64,000 bases of DNA from Bradyrhizobium sp. cir1 (GCF_014198245.1 NZ_JACIHE010000006.1:62001-126000); one strand, 5' to 3'. Positions 8,223-17,392 are shown, numbered from the stretch's first letter. Numbers and translations are program-made. Notes: generated by a model not told the origin, from the letters alone.

Positions 8223-9161
8223 ATGCGCTTTCACTCGCCGGCCATCCAGTATTTCCATGCGGTCCGCCGCACCGGCTCGATCCGGGCGGCCGCGCGCGTC
8301 CTGAACGTCGCCTCCTCGGCCGTCAGCCGCCAGATTCTCAAGCTGGAGCAAGAGGTTGGAGCACCCCTGTTCGAGCGCAATGCGCGCGGCCTGACGCTGA
8401 CGACGGTCGGCGAGATGCTGGCCCGGCATGTCATGAACGTGCTCCAGGACCTCGACCGCTTCCGCTCGGACGTCGCCTCCCTGTCCGGCACCTGGCACGG
8501 CACCGTCAGCATCGCCTGCATCGAATCGCTGACGGAATCCGTCCTGCCGGACCTGATCGCATCCCATCGCGGCCGGGCCCGCCGCGTCAGCTTCACCACC
8601 GAGGTGAAGGGATCGTCGGACGTGCTGGAGTCCTTAAGCCGCGGCGAAGCCGATATCGGCATTGCCATGGCGCTCCGCCATCCGCCGGACCTGCGGCAGG
8701 TCGCATTGAAGCGGTTTCGTCTCGGCGCCGTGGTCGCACGCGAGCATCCGCTGGCGCGCCGCAAGACGGTGACGCTGGAGCAATGCCTCGCCTTCCCCGT
8801 CATCAACGCGCTGCCAGAGCTGTCGATCTATCATCTGCTGCAGCCGCTGATCGCGCAGCTCTCCGAGACGCCGGAGCCGGCGATCCAGGCCAACTCGATC
8901 GACCTGATGCGCGAGCTCGCCGCACGCGGCGTCGGCGTCGCCTTCCAGACCCAGCTCGGCATCGGCCGGCTGTCGCGCGACAGCCAGCTCGTCTTCCTGC
9001 CGCTCGACAATGCCGGCAGCCCGGTCTGGTCCGATCTCGGCATCTATGTCCGCGCCGAGCGCACCCTGCCCGCCTACACCGAGTCGTTTCTTCAAGAGCT
9101 GGTGCGCGAACTGGGCGAACGCGAGCGGCGCGAGAACCCGGCCTATCCGCAGACGCCGTGA
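8223..9161 (+). CDS. LysR-family transcriptional regulator
   Basis: A 312-residue LysR regulator. The N-terminal helix-turn-helix is textbook (FHAVRRTGSIRAAARVLNVASSAVSRQILKLEQEVG, about 11-46, then PLFERNARGLTLTTVGE). The rest is a substrate-binding effector domain (about 90-300), including SIACIESLTESVLPDL and AHSRGEADIGIA-like segments. The effector is unknown. It is divergent from the putative helix-turn-helix protein at 7483-8061 and converges with the UPF0114 gene. LysR proteins usually regulate a divergent neighbour, which makes that protein the likeliest target. Confidence 0.92.
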   Translation: MRFHSPAIQYFHAVRRTGSIRAAARVLNVASSAVSRQILKLEQEVGAPLFERNARGLTLTTVGEMLARHVMNVLQDLDRFRSDVASLSGTWHGTVSIACIESLTESVLPDLIASHRGRARRVSFTTEVKGSSDVLESLSRGEADIGIAMALRHPPDLRQVALKRFRLGAVVAREHPLARRKTVTLEQCLAFPVINALPELSIYHLLQPLIAQLSETPEPAIQANSIDLMRELAARGVGVAFQTQLGIGRLSRDSQLVFLPLDNAGSPVWSDLGIYVRAERTLPAYTESFLQELVRELGERERRENPAYPQTP

Positions 9162-9184
9162 CGTCTGGTCAGGCGCGCCCGCGC

Positions 9185-9769
9185 TCAGCCGTGCCCGGCT
9201 GCCTTGCGGTGGCCGTTGTCGCTGAGGCGGTCGACCCAGGCGATGCCGATCGCGGAGATGATGAAGGTCAGATGAATCAAGACCTGCCACATCACGCCGC
9301 TCTCGGTGAAATTGCTGCGCGTGGTGCCGAGATTGCCGGCCTCGATGAAGGTCCGCAGCAGCGAGATCGAGGAGATGCCGATGATCGCCATCGCCAGCTT
9401 GATCTTGAGCACGCTGGCATTGACGTGGCTCAGCCATTCCGGCTCGTCGGGATGGCCGTTCAGGTTCAGCCGCGAGACGAACGTCTCGTAACCGCCGACG
9501 ATCACCATCACCAGCAGGTTCGAGATCATGACGACGTCGATCAGTCCGAGCACGACCAGCATGATCTGCTGCTCGCTGGCGTCGAAGGAATGCACGACCA
9601 GGTGCCAGAGCTCTTTCAGGAACAGCATCACGTAGACGCCCTGCGCGATGATCAGGCCGACATAGAGCGGCACCTGTAACCAGCGCGAGCCGAAGATCAG
9701 CTGCGCGAACGGGCCGATTTCCGGCCGCGGCGACGGCGCAGCCGAAGGTGCATTGAGTTCAGACGTCAT
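9185..9769 (-). CDS. UPF0114/YqhA family (TIGR00645-type) membrane protein
   Basis: A 194-residue inner-membrane protein with about four hydrophobic helices (near 34-54, 70-92, 120-140 and 160-178). The core block LVVLGLIDVVMISNLLVMVIVGGYETFVSRL and the KLAMAIIGISSISLLRTFIEA stretch match the UPF0114 family, whose biochemical role is not established. It is the distal member of a minus-strand run of membrane proteins (TerC-like, small PGPGW-like and TerB-like genes upstream). It may therefore belong to a metal- or stress-response cluster. Confidence 0.85.
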   Translation of the reverse strand: MTSELNAPSAAPSPRPEIGPFAQLIFGSRWLQVPLYVGLIIAQGVYVMLFLKELWHLVVHSFDASEQQIMLVVLGLIDVVMISNLLVMVIVGGYETFVSRLNLNGHPDEPEWLSHVNASVLKIKLAMAIIGISSISLLRTFIEAGNLGTTRSNFTESGVMWQVLIHLTFIISAIGIAWVDRLSDNGHRKAAGHG

Positions 9770-9803
9770 TGATCACTCCGGAGTGCAGGCAGGACGCGTC
9801 CGC

Positions 9804-10439
9804 TTAGAGACTCGCGATCACGGGCGCAAGCTCGAGCGAGCCGCGATAGATCATCTCGAAGGCAACGTAAACGATGATGGCGAGACCGACATACGCGATC
9901 CAGCGCTGCTTCTGCAGCACCCGGCCGAGCAGGTCGGCGGCGACGCCCATCATCGCGACCGACAACAAAAGGCCGAAGGCCAGGATGTAGGGATGCTCGC
10001 GCGCGGCGCCCGCGACCGCGAGCACGTTGTCCAGCGACATCGAGACGTCGGCGGCGACAATCTGCACCGCGGCCTGGCCGAAGGTCTTGCGCTGCACCGG
10101 CGCAGCACCGGCGCCGCCGCCATGGCTGAAGGCGAGCTCGCGCGAATGCGCCTGTTCCCGCAGTTCGCGCCACATCTTCCAGCACACCCAGAGCAGCAGC
10201 ACGCCGCCGGCGAGCAGAAGGCCGATCACCTGCAACAGCTGGGTCGCGACGCCGGCAAAGACGATACGCAAGCCAGTTGCAGCGGCAATGCCGACGATGA
10301 TGGCACGCCGGCGCTGCGCGGCCGGAAGGCCGGCGGCGGCAAGGCCGATGACGACAGCGTTGTCGCCGGCAAGCACGAGATCGATCATAACGACCTGAAG
10401 CAGCGCAGCCAGCGCATCTGTGGTGATGAATTCAGTCAT
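9804..10439 (-). CDS. TerC family integral membrane protein (YjbE-like)
   Basis: A 211-residue TerC-family membrane protein. The two acidic family motifs are intact: DLVLAGDNAVVIGLA near residues 20-34 and VAADVSMSLDNVLAVAGAA in the second half. These acidic residues sit within membrane helices and are thought to bind or move metal ions; several TerC proteins are linked to manganese export. About six helices are visible. Its start overlaps the stop of the preceding 120-residue gene (10436-10439, ATGA), showing translational coupling. The TerB-like gene further upstream strengthens the Ter-type context. Confidence 0.9.
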   Translation of the reverse strand: MTEFITTDALAALLQVVMIDLVLAGDNAVVIGLAAAGLPAAQRRRAIIVGIAAATGLRIVFAGVATQLLQVIGLLLAGGVLLLWVCWKMWRELREQAHSRELAFSHGGGAGAAPVQRKTFGQAAVQIVAADVSMSLDNVLAVAGAAREHPYILAFGLLLSVAMMGVAADLLGRVLQKQRWIAYVGLAIIVYVAFEMIYRGSLELAPVIASL

Positions 10440-10798
10440 GATTGATCATTTTTCGGTGTGGACGGATCGAGCCAATGCGGCTTGCGCCGCTCGATCCAGT
10501 CGAAGACCTTTGAACGGGAGGAGCGCAGCGTCGGCACGTCCTCGGCGAGCAGCGCAAGACCAAGCGGCAGCATCCAGACGCCAAGCACCGGCAGGAAGGA
10601 GAGCACGCCGCCCACGACGAGCAACGCGCCCGAGGGAATCCGCACCCACCGGCTGGAGGGCTTGAGCAGATAGGTGACGGTGTCGCCCATGCGCGGCGGC
10701 AGGCGATGGACGAGCTTGTCGAGGCGCGGATCGCCGCCGGCCACCTGGCCGGCGGCGCCCTCGATCCCGGCCGTGTGCTCTTCCGATGCCGTGCTCAT
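10436..10798 (-). CDS. Small two-helix membrane protein
   Basis: A 120-residue protein with one strongly hydrophobic hairpin (RIPSGALLVVGGVLSFLPVLG then WMLPLGLALLAED, about 53-87) flanked by polar tails. It resembles PGPGW-type small transmembrane proteins, a family with no firm function. It overlaps the TerC-like gene by four bases and follows the TerB-like gene by two bases, so these three are one operon and probably act together. Confidence 0.78.
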   Translation of the reverse strand: MSTASEEHTAGIEGAAGQVAGGDPRLDKLVHRLPPRMGDTVTYLLKPSSRWVRIPSGALLVVGGVLSFLPVLGVWMLPLGLALLAEDVPTLRSSRSKVFDWIERRKPHWLDPSTPKNDQS

Positions 10799-10800
10799 GC

Positions 10801-11256
10801 TTACTCCCTTGCGATGCTGCTTGCCGCACTGGGCCCGACCTGCTTCGCGCGCGGCAGCACCAGCGTCAGCAGCCGCAGCAGCTTGATCGCCTGCACCTCA
10901 TGCGGATGCACGTCCTCGTCCGCGGCCGCGACGCGCTCCGACAGCTCGATCAGATGCGATGACAGCGGCATGTTCGAAACCGGCCGCAACGTGTCGATCA
11001 CCACATTGGCAAAGTCCGGCTCCTCCAATCGTTCCGCCAGTTCGTCGAACATCGAAAGCAGCCGTTCGTCGCCGATATGCGGCGCCAGTTCGCGATCCCT
11101 GATGAAGCGGATCACCTCGTCGCGCTCGACCGGCGAGACACGCCGGTCGGCCACCGCGACCAGCGCGCCGGCAATGACCAGTGCCACCGCCGCCTGCTCG
11201 TTCAGGCTGGATGGCTCGGCGATCTCGGTCGTATCGGAGAATTTGGCGTCAGACAT
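10801..11256 (-). CDS. TerB-like tellurite-resistance family protein
   Basis: A 151-residue all-helical cytoplasmic protein resembling TerB/DjlA-N domains. ALVIAGALVAVADRRVSPVERDEVIRFI (about 24-51) and the second repeat-like helix pair with LSERVAAADEDVHPHEVQAIKLL (about 103-125) carry the acidic D-x-x-V-x-x-x-E pattern associated with metal binding in TerB. The ATG at 11256 follows GAGGAG closely; an in-frame ATG at 11400 would add 48 unlike residues. It is the first gene of a TerB-like/small membrane/TerC-like operon. A metal homeostasis or envelope stress role is inference. Confidence 0.82.
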   Translation of the reverse strand: MSDAKFSDTTEIAEPSSLNEQAAVALVIAGALVAVADRRVSPVERDEVIRFIRDRELAPHIGDERLLSMFDELAERLEEPDFANVVIDTLRPVSNMPLSSHLIELSERVAAADEDVHPHEVQAIKLLRLLTLVLPRAKQVGPSAASSIARE

Positions 11257-11549
11257 CGTTGCTCCTCGTTTTGCGAAAATGGCCGCGTGGAGCTGCGATG
11301 GGGACGACGGGTCGGAAGGAACTCGAGAAGGCCCGACGATCGGCCGATCCATCGCATTCGCGCGGGACAGGTCATCCGACATCGCGAGGTTTGCCGACAT
11401 CTGTCGGCGTCCTCGCCAGAGGGGCCCGGATTCTTGTTCGCCTCAGAAATAAAGATGGGTCTGTCGGAATCAAGGCGATATGACTGCGACCAGCCGCCGC
11501 ATCGGTTCCGTGTTGCCATGTCTGGTTAAGCAGTTGCGCATGCAGCTTC

Positions 11550-11618
11550 GTAGCCCGGATGAGCGAAGCGATATCCGGGGACACTGGCCCCGCATGTCGC
11601 TTCGCTCATGCGGGCTAC
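11550..11618. repeat. Palindromic repeat, class 1
   Basis: Two 31-base arms (11550-11580 and 11588-11618) are near-perfect inverted copies (three mismatches) separated by 7 bases; the arms begin GTAGCCCG and contain GAGCGAAGCGA. Such an RNA would fold into a long hairpin. The form is that of the dispersed intergenic palindromes common in Bradyrhizobium-like genomes. Confidence 0.85.
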
Positions 11619-11695
11619 GGGAGATCCCCACGGGGCATCGTCTGCATCCGGGGCACGAGAGCGTTGGTTTCGTGCACACCTGTTTCAACACCGTT

Positions 11696-11767
11696 ATTGC
11701 GAGCGCAGCGAAGCAATCCAGAATCCCTCCGCGGAAAGACTCTGGATTGCTTCGCTGCGCTCGCAAT
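11696..11767. repeat. Palindromic repeat, class 2
   Basis: Two 27-base arms (11696-11722 and 11741-11767) are perfect inverted copies around an 18-base loop; the arms begin ATTGCGAGCGCAGCGAAGC. A related but interrupted copy lies at 44231-44315, so this is a multi-copy element within the window. Confidence 0.88.
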
Positions 11768-11915
11768 GACGGTGCATGGGCGACATCGCAGCCATGTCAC
11801 GATGGATCGCTACGATCTCCGGAACGAGCGCTCCGATACCTACGCCCTCATAGCGCCCGCGCAAGCTTCGGCAGCGAAAAGGTCGTCCTTGAATTCGACG
11901 ACCGCGGAGAATCGC

Positions 11916-12101
11916 ATGCACAGCATCACGTCCTGCACCGGCTGCGGCCATGCGCTTGTCCCGATGCTGACGGCCAAGGGCCGTGCACAGCTGAGCTGCC
12001 TCTGGTGCGAAGGCATCGACGCGCGCGCGGTGGACATGGCGAAGTGGGCGGACAGCCCGTCCGGCAAGCCGGAGCGGACCGTCCGTCAATCGTTCGAATG
12101 A
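11916..12101 (+). CDS. Small zinc-ribbon-like protein
   Basis: A 61-residue protein with two CxxC knuckles (Cys7/Cys10 in SCTGCG and Cys28/Cys31 in SCLWCEG). The 17-residue spacing is that of a compact zinc ribbon. The start at 11916 is preceded by GGAG with good spacing, and the reading frame before it runs through palindromic repeat DNA, so longer versions are unlikely. No partner is visible; a metal-binding structural or regulatory role is inference. Confidence 0.72.
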   Translation: MHSITSCTGCGHALVPMLTAKGRAQLSCLWCEGIDARAVDMAKWADSPSGKPERTVRQSFE

Positions 12102-12449
12102 GCCGCGCCGGGGACAGAGTCGCCGCCATTCGCTTGTCCCCCGCGGCCTGCACGGTTGCATGGCCTTTGCAGGACATGCCGACAAATTAGACAAATGCGT
12201 CCTCGACCGGACTTGCGGGCTTTGCGAACAGGGCCCGGCAGGCTGGTGAACCGCGCTATCTAACCTCAGGCGCAACCTCGATTTTTCTCTCGCCGCGTGA
12301 AGCCGGAGGGCCCGCGCGCTGCGCCGCACGCCGACTGGCCCAAAATTCGCAAGACATCGCCACGCCGGCTTCCCTGCCCTCCGGCGACAAGGAGCAGCAT
12401 GATTGCGCGCACCCAGCTCCGGGATGACGGCCTCACATCGGAGAATGCC
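12102..12449. other. Intergenic leader before the cupin-like gene
   Basis: About 350 bases with no convincing gene. A short imperfect palindrome with ggggaca / tgtcccc ends lies near 12111-12141. Two plausible starts for the next gene fall at the right end (ATG 12399 and ATG 12450), so the coding part may begin up to 51 bases earlier. Confidence 0.5.
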
Positions 12450-13589
12450 ATGAACGTGCATGCTGCCGGCGATCTCAAATTTACTGGCCTCACCCGCCCG
12501 GATGGCTCACCCCTTCGTCTCAACGATCAGGACTTCGTCGCGATCGATCGCGACAAGAATGCGAAGTTCGAGGCGACCTACCGACCGCAGGCGCTCTACA
12601 ACCGCGCCAACGAGGGCTTCCACGCCAACAACGAGACCTTCCTGCTGCACGAGGTCGCGACCAACCTTCCGATCTACCGCCCCGATACCGGCCCCACCGA
12701 TTTCCACCTGCATCTGCCGCCGGGCGGCTTTCAGCTCGTTCTGGTTACCTCGGGCGCCTTCACCTTCGACTATGACGGGCGCTGGTACAATGTCGGCCCC
12801 GGCGCGGTGATGCTGCAAAGCGCGATCGTGCATCGCCAGCTGTTCTACACCTGGTCGGGCCTGTCGACCGAAGAGAACCTGAAGACGCCGCAGACGGTGG
12901 TGCCCGATCCGATCTCGATGGGCTATTCCGGCAAATTCCTCGAAGCCTTCATCACCGATCCCACCACCTTTCCGAACCCGACCATTGTCGGCCCGGATCA
13001 GATCAATGAGGACGAAACGCCGCGCGTGGCCTGGAGCCATCCGCTGCATGACCGCCCGGCCAATGCCGGCTTCTGGCTTCAGGATCCCCTGGCGCTGGAC
13101 GCGCTGTTCAAGCCGCTCACCGATGGTTCTGTCAAATCGGCCATGCCGGTTTACGTGCGCGACATCGGCATCGAGATTCCGAGCGGGCATCTCGTCACCG
13201 GCCACATCATCGCGACCGACCCGCGCGGCCACGCACTCTTGCCGAAGAGCACGTCTGCCGCAGCGGACGCGACCTGTTTTGCCAAGGGCGAGGTCGTGAT
13301 CTACCGCGTCATCCGCGGCACGGCCGAGTTCAAGAAGAAGTCCGGTGAGACCTTCGAGCTCTCCGCCGGCGACGTGGTGACGGCGGGCAAGGATTCCATC
13401 AGCCTCACCGGCGTCGGCGAGAACACGCAAGTTCTCCGCCTCGGCCTGCTCAAGGGCATGAACGAGCTTCGCAGCTGGACCCCGACACAGCGCGACGAGA
13501 TCGATGGCCTCGCCGGTCAGATCATCACGCACAAGGACGTCCGTCCCCTCCGCACCGAAGGCAAGCCGGTCGGATATCTGTACGGGTAG
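12450..13589 (+). CDS. Cupin-like protein of unknown function
   Basis: A 379-residue protein that looks like a bicupin. The first beta-barrel region (about 75-130) contains FHLHLPPGGFQLVLVTSGAF followed by VGPGAVMLQSAIVHRQLFY, with histidines placed as in cupin metal sites. A second barrel-like segment near 280-330 has GEVVIYRVIRGTAEFKKKSGE and LSAGDVVTAGKDS. The substrate is unknown. ATG 12450 follows GGAG by six bases; ATG 12399 also follows GGAG and would give 396 residues, so the start is uncertain. A palindromic repeat separates it from convergent gor. Confidence 0.72.
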   Translation: MNVHAAGDLKFTGLTRPDGSPLRLNDQDFVAIDRDKNAKFEATYRPQALYNRANEGFHANNETFLLHEVATNLPIYRPDTGPTDFHLHLPPGGFQLVLVTSGAFTFDYDGRWYNVGPGAVMLQSAIVHRQLFYTWSGLSTEENLKTPQTVVPDPISMGYSGKFLEAFITDPTTFPNPTIVGPDQINEDETPRVAWSHPLHDRPANAGFWLQDPLALDALFKPLTDGSVKSAMPVYVRDIGIEIPSGHLVTGHIIATDPRGHALLPKSTSAAADATCFAKGEVVIYRVIRGTAEFKKKSGETFELSAGDVVTAGKDSISLTGVGENTQVLRLGLLKGMNELRSWTPTQRDEIDGLAGQIITHKDVRPLRTEGKPVGYLYG

Positions 13590-13643
13590 GGCCGGCTACA
13601 CCGTCGCATAAAAGGAAAACGTGGCCGGCATCTCGCTTGCGGC

Positions 13644-13756
13644 CATCCTTCGAGACGCCCGCCTGCGGCGTGCCCTCAGGATGAGGTCGGGGTTCTGCAG
13701 CGAGGATTTAGACCCTCATGGTGAGGAGCCCGCCAAAGCGGGCGTCTCGAACCATG
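13644..13756. repeat. Palindromic repeat, class 3
   Basis: An imperfect inverted repeat of about 113 bases lying between two convergent genes. The outer ends are catccttcgagacgcccgc and the reverse-complement-like gcgggcgtctcgaaccatg; an inner pair is ctcaggatgag and ctcatggtgag. It is unlike classes 1 and 2 in sequence. Its position suggests it could also limit read-through from either side. Confidence 0.8.
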
Positions 13757-13785
13757 CAGGCCCGGCTCGTCCGGCAGCCTCTCCC

Positions 13786-15174
13786 CTACTCCGCCGCCTG
13801 ACGCACATGGCGCGCAGTCGGGGTGCGCATGGTGACGAGCTCTTCGGCCGCGGTCGGATGCAGCGCGATGGTCGCGTCGAAATCCGCCTTGGTCGCCTTC
13901 ATCTTCACCGCGATCGCCACCGCCTGGGTGACTTCGGCGGCGCAATCGCCGACGATGTGGCAGCCGAGCACGCGGTCGGTCGAGCCGTCCACGACGAGCT
14001 TCATCAGCACGCGGGTGTCGCGGCCCGACATCGTCGCCTTGATGGGGCGGAACGTCGTCTTGTAGATGCCGACATGGCTGAACTGCGCGCGCGCCTCGGT
14101 TTCCGTCAGACCGACGGTGCCGACCTCCGGCTGCGAGAACACGGCCGTCGGAATGTTGGCGTGATCCACCTGCACCTCGCGCTTGCCAAACACGGTGTCG
14201 GCGAAGGCATGGCCCTCGCGGATCGCGACCGGCGTCAGGTTGAAGCGGTGGGTGACGTCGCCGATCGCATAGATGCTGTCGACCGAGCTCTTCGAGAAAT
14301 GATCGACCGCGATGCCGCCATTCTTCGGATTGATGGCGACGCCGGCGTTTTCCAGGCCGAGATTGGCGACGTTGGGGTGGCGGCCGATCGCGAACATCAC
14401 CTGGTCCGAGGCGATGCTCGAGCCGTTCGACAGATGGGTGGTGAAGTCTTCGCCGTGGCGGTCGACCTTGGTCACCGTGCAGCCTGTGAGGATGGTGATG
14501 CCCTGCTTCTCCATCTCGGAGCGGACGTGAGCCCGTACGTCCTCGTCAAAACCGCGCAAGATGTTGTCGCCGCGATAGATCACGGTGACGTCCGAGCCGA
14601 AGCCGGCGAAGATGCCCGCGAATTCCAGCGCGATGTAGCCGCCGCCCTGGATCACGATCCGCTTCGGCAGCCTCGCAAGGTGAAACGCCTCGTTGGACGA
14701 GATCACGTGCTCGATGCCGGGGATCGCCGCGCCGTGGTTGGGCGCGCCGCCGGTGGCGATGAGGATGTACTTCGCCCTGATCTTCTTGTCGTTCTCGAGC
14801 AGGCGGACGGTGTGCTTGTCCTCGATCACCGCACGGCTCTTGACGATCTGCGCGCCCGCCTTCTCGACATTCGTCGTGTAGGCCGCCTCCAGCCGCGCGA
14901 TCTCCTTGTCCTTGTTGGCGATCAGCGTCGCCCAGTCGAAGCTCATGGACGGGATGGTCCAGCCGAAACCGGCGGCGTCCTCGATCTCGTGGCGGACATG
15001 CGAGCCGATCACGAACAGCTTCTTGGGCACGCAGCCGCGGATCACGCAGGTGCCGCCCATGCGGTACTCTTCCGCGATCATCACGCGGGCGCCGTGACCG
15101 GCCGCGATGCGGGCGGCCCTCACGCCGCCCGAGCCGCCACCGATGACGAAGAGGTCGACGTCGAATTCAGCCAT
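13786..15174 (-). CDS. gor: Glutathione-disulfide reductase
   Basis: A 462-residue FAD and NADPH flavoenzyme that reduces oxidised glutathione in the cytoplasm. The N-terminal FAD dinucleotide motif is IGGGSGGVRAA (11-21). The redox-active disulfide is GGTCVIRGCVPKK with Cys43 and Cys48, and the C-terminal dimer-interface block TVALHPTAAEELVT-like residues carry the His-Pro catalytic pair (ALHPTAAEE). Length is normal. It sits upstream of a DUF2059 protein and rpiA in the typical alphaproteobacterial order, reading toward the class 3 palindrome. Confidence 0.95.
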   Translation of the reverse strand: MAEFDVDLFVIGGGSGGVRAARIAAGHGARVMIAEEYRMGGTCVIRGCVPKKLFVIGSHVRHEIEDAAGFGWTIPSMSFDWATLIANKDKEIARLEAAYTTNVEKAGAQIVKSRAVIEDKHTVRLLENDKKIRAKYILIATGGAPNHGAAIPGIEHVISSNEAFHLARLPKRIVIQGGGYIALEFAGIFAGFGSDVTVIYRGDNILRGFDEDVRAHVRSEMEKQGITILTGCTVTKVDRHGEDFTTHLSNGSSIASDQVMFAIGRHPNVANLGLENAGVAINPKNGGIAVDHFSKSSVDSIYAIGDVTHRFNLTPVAIREGHAFADTVFGKREVQVDHANIPTAVFSQPEVGTVGLTETEARAQFSHVGIYKTTFRPIKATMSGRDTRVLMKLVVDGSTDRVLGCHIVGDCAAEVTQAVAIAVKMKATKADFDATIALHPTAAEELVTMRTPTARHVRQAAE

Positions 15175-15235
15175 TGTCCACTCCGACCTCTTTCAGGGAG
15201 ACCCGATCAGGTAATCCTCTGTCAGATAGGTACTG

Positions 15236-15787
15236 TCAGATTTCCTTGCCACGCTTGCGCATCTCGGCGCGGAAGGCACCCATCACGGTCTCGGAGAAAT
15301 TCTGGGCCCAGGAGTTCATGAAGGCCATGCTGAGGCCGATGGCGCGCGGCTCGGCGTCGATCAGCTTCTTGCCCAGCGGCGACCTGTAGAAGGTGACGAG
15401 GTCCTTCAGCTCCTGCTCGGTAAACTCGCTGGCATAGATCTGCGCCATGCCTTCACCGATCTCATTCTGGCGGCCGGCGAGCTGCTGGGCTACGATCGGC
15501 GCGACCTCATTGAGGTCCTTCTGGTAGTTGAGGTTCTGCTGCGTCAGCGCGATCTTGGTCTTCTCGACGAGGCCGGGCACGGCGCCTTGATACATCGCCG
15601 TGGCGTTCTTGATCTGCAGGATCTCCCTGGCCGCGGCAATCGCCGCCGGCGAGGCCTTCGGCTGGGCCGGCGCGGCGGCCGCCTTGGGCTGGGCCGGCGT
15701 CGCCTGCTGCGCCATCGCCGGGACCGCCGAGACGGCCAGGCCAGCAGCAAGGGTCGCGGCCGGCAAGAATTTCAAAACGCTCTTCAT
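15236..15787 (-). CDS. DUF2059 family exported protein
   Basis: A 183-residue protein with a clear Sec signal (MKSVLKFLPAATLAAGLAVS then AVPAMAQQ, cleavage after AMA near 25) and an Ala/Pro/Lys-rich linker. A helical DUF2059 domain follows (about 50-180) with FTEQELKDLVTFYRSPLGKKLI, the hallmark of the family. It is probably periplasmic; its role is unknown. It lies between rpiA and gor on the same strand and may be co-transcribed with them. Confidence 0.88.
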   Translation of the reverse strand: MKSVLKFLPAATLAAGLAVSAVPAMAQQATPAQPKAAAAPAQPKASPAAIAAAREILQIKNATAMYQGAVPGLVEKTKIALTQQNLNYQKDLNEVAPIVAQQLAGRQNEIGEGMAQIYASEFTEQELKDLVTFYRSPLGKKLIDAEPRAIGLSMAFMNSWAQNFSETVMGAFRAEMRKRGKEI

Positions 15788-15798
15788 TCCTAGTCTCC

Positions 15799-16503
15799 TT
15801 AGGGCTTTCGCCGTTCAATCACGCGGATTCCCTCGCCGCCCGCCAGAACGGCCGAGCTGGCCAAGCCGATGAACAATCCATGTTCGACCACGCCGGGGAT
15901 CGCGCTCAACGCCTTGGCGAGGCTGGCGGGATCCGCAATACGTCCGAGCTGGGCATCGACGATCCAGTGGCCGCCATCGGTGACGAAAACGTGGCCGTCT
16001 TTGGCCTTGCGGACCGCCATTTGCCCGGAAACGCCGCAGTCGGCAAATGCCTTCTCGATCGCGCGGCGCGTCGCGCCAAGCCCGAACGGGATGACCTCGA
16101 CCGGCAGCGGAAACTTGCCGAGCGTCGGCACCCATTTGCTGTCGTCGGCAATTACGATCATGCGATCCGAGGCGGCCGCCACGATCTTCTCGCGCAGCAG
16201 CGCACCGCCACCGCCCTTGATCAGATTGAGCTCGGGATCGATCTCGTCCGCGCCGTCGACGGTGATGTCGAGATGGTCGATCTCATCCAGCGTGGTCAGC
16301 TTCACGCCGCAACGCTCCGCGTCGGCGCGCGTGGCCTCGGAGGTCGGCACGCCGATCACTTTGAGCCCGGCGGCCACCCGCTCGCCGAGCAGCTCGACGA
16401 AATGCTTGGCGGTCGAGCCGGTGCCGAGCCCGAGTTGCATGCCGTCACGCACCTCCTCCAGCGCACGCGCCGCCGCCTGCCGCTTCAACTGGTCCATGTT
16501 CAA
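15799..16503 (-). CDS. rpiA: Ribose-5-phosphate isomerase A
   Basis: A 234-residue enzyme interconverting ribose 5-phosphate and ribulose 5-phosphate in the pentose phosphate pathway. The active-site blocks are intact: GLGTGSTA near 25-32, TVDGADEID near 81-89, and [11 protein letters not shown] near 96-106 with the catalytic Glu105. The start could be either of two near-adjacent ATGs (16503 or 16497). It is divergent from gph, the usual arrangement in Bradyrhizobiaceae. Confidence 0.96.
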   Translation of the reverse strand: MNMDQLKRQAAARALEEVRDGMQLGLGTGSTAKHFVELLGERVAAGLKVIGVPTSEATRADAERCGVKLTTLDEIDHLDITVDGADEIDPELNLIKGGGGALLREKIVAAASDRMIVIADDSKWVPTLGKFPLPVEVIPFGLGATRRAIEKAFADCGVSGQMAVRKAKDGHVFVTDGGHWIVDAQLGRIADPASLAKALSAIPGVVEHGLFIGLASSAVLAGGEGIRVIERRKP

Positions 16504-16653
16504 TTTTGCGCCCGCCTCTGGCTTGAGAGTGCCGCCGGTATAGCCGCTGCGGCGGCCTATGTAGCCTCGTTTTCCTCGCGGGAACAGGCCTATAAGCTGA
16601 TCTTATGGCCCCGCCCCTTGCGCCGGCACGGCCGGACCGATAGCGCTTGGCCC

Positions 16654-17343
16654 ATGACCTCCCCCTCCACGACCTCCCTCTACACCCTCGTCTTCGATCT
16701 CGACGGCACGCTTGTGGATACGGCGCCCGACCTGATCACCGCGCTGAACTACGTGCTCGATCGCGAAGGCCTGCCGCCGGTCCCGATGGCCTCGGCCCGC
16801 AACATGATCGGCGCCGGCGCCCGCAAGCTGATCGAGCGGGGACTGGAGGCCGAGGGCCGCACCGTCACCCCAAAGGACATGGACCGGATGACGGCGGATT
16901 TCATCGCCTATTACGCCGAGCATATTGCGGTCGAATCCCGTCCCTTCGAGGGGCTCGAGGCGGCACTCGATCATTTTGCAGCGCAAGGCCATCGCCTCGC
17001 GGTCTGCACCAACAAGCTGGAATGGCTGTCCAAGCGGCTGCTGGACCAGCTCGACCTGAGCCGCCGCTTCGCGGCGATCTGCGGCGCCGATACCTTTGGC
17101 GTCCAGAAGCCGGATCCGACCATTTTCCGGGAAACGGTGGCCCGGGCCGGCGGGGATGTGAAGGCCAGCATCATGGTCGGCGACGCCGGAACCGACGTCG
17201 GGGTCGCCCGGCGGGCCGGGGTTCCCGTGATCGGGGTCAGCTTCGGCTACACGGACGTGCCGATCGCCGAACTGAAGCCGGACCGGCTGATCCATCACAT
17301 GCGCGACCTGCCGGCGGCCGCGAGCAGCCTGATGTTGGCCTAG
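16654..17343 (+). CDS. gph: Phosphoglycolate phosphatase (HAD family)
   Basis: A 229-residue haloacid-dehalogenase phosphatase that dephosphorylates 2-phosphoglycolate. HAD motif I is FDLDGTLVDT with Asp15 and Asp17, motif II is the CTNK block, motif III is the conserved Lys in FGVQKPDP, and motif IV is VGDAGTDV. The ATG at 16654 begins just before motif I; the reading frame is open much further upstream, but that part is antisense to rpiA and not coding. Assignment to phosphoglycolate rather than another small phosphate ester follows the Gph-like length and cap and the rpiA neighbourhood. Confidence 0.9.
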   Translation: MTSPSTTSLYTLVFDLDGTLVDTAPDLITALNYVLDREGLPPVPMASARNMIGAGARKLIERGLEAEGRTVTPKDMDRMTADFIAYYAEHIAVESRPFEGLEAALDHFAAQGHRLAVCTNKLEWLSKRLLDQLDLSRRFAAICGADTFGVQKPDPTIFRETVARAGGDVKASIMVGDAGTDVGVARRAGVPVIGVSFGYTDVPIAELKPDRLIHHMRDLPAAASSLMLA

Positions 17344-17392
17344 CGTTCGGCAAGTCGCTGAAATTCCAGAAAAAAGCAGAAGATACTCCGCG

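Larger units (their letters stand above)
11257..11915. other. Intergenic region containing two long palindromic repeats
   Basis: About 660 bases without a convincing gene. It holds two separate long inverted repeats (annotated individually) between the TerB-like promoter and the small zinc-ribbon gene. Short open frames here overlap the palindromes on both strands, which is expected for symmetric repeats and not evidence of coding. Confidence 0.7.

Noticed and set aside
13621..15321. A 566-codon open frame on the plus strand over glutathione reductase
   Set aside because: It has Arg/Asp/His-rich shadow composition; gor on the minus strand has all cofactor and disulfide motifs.
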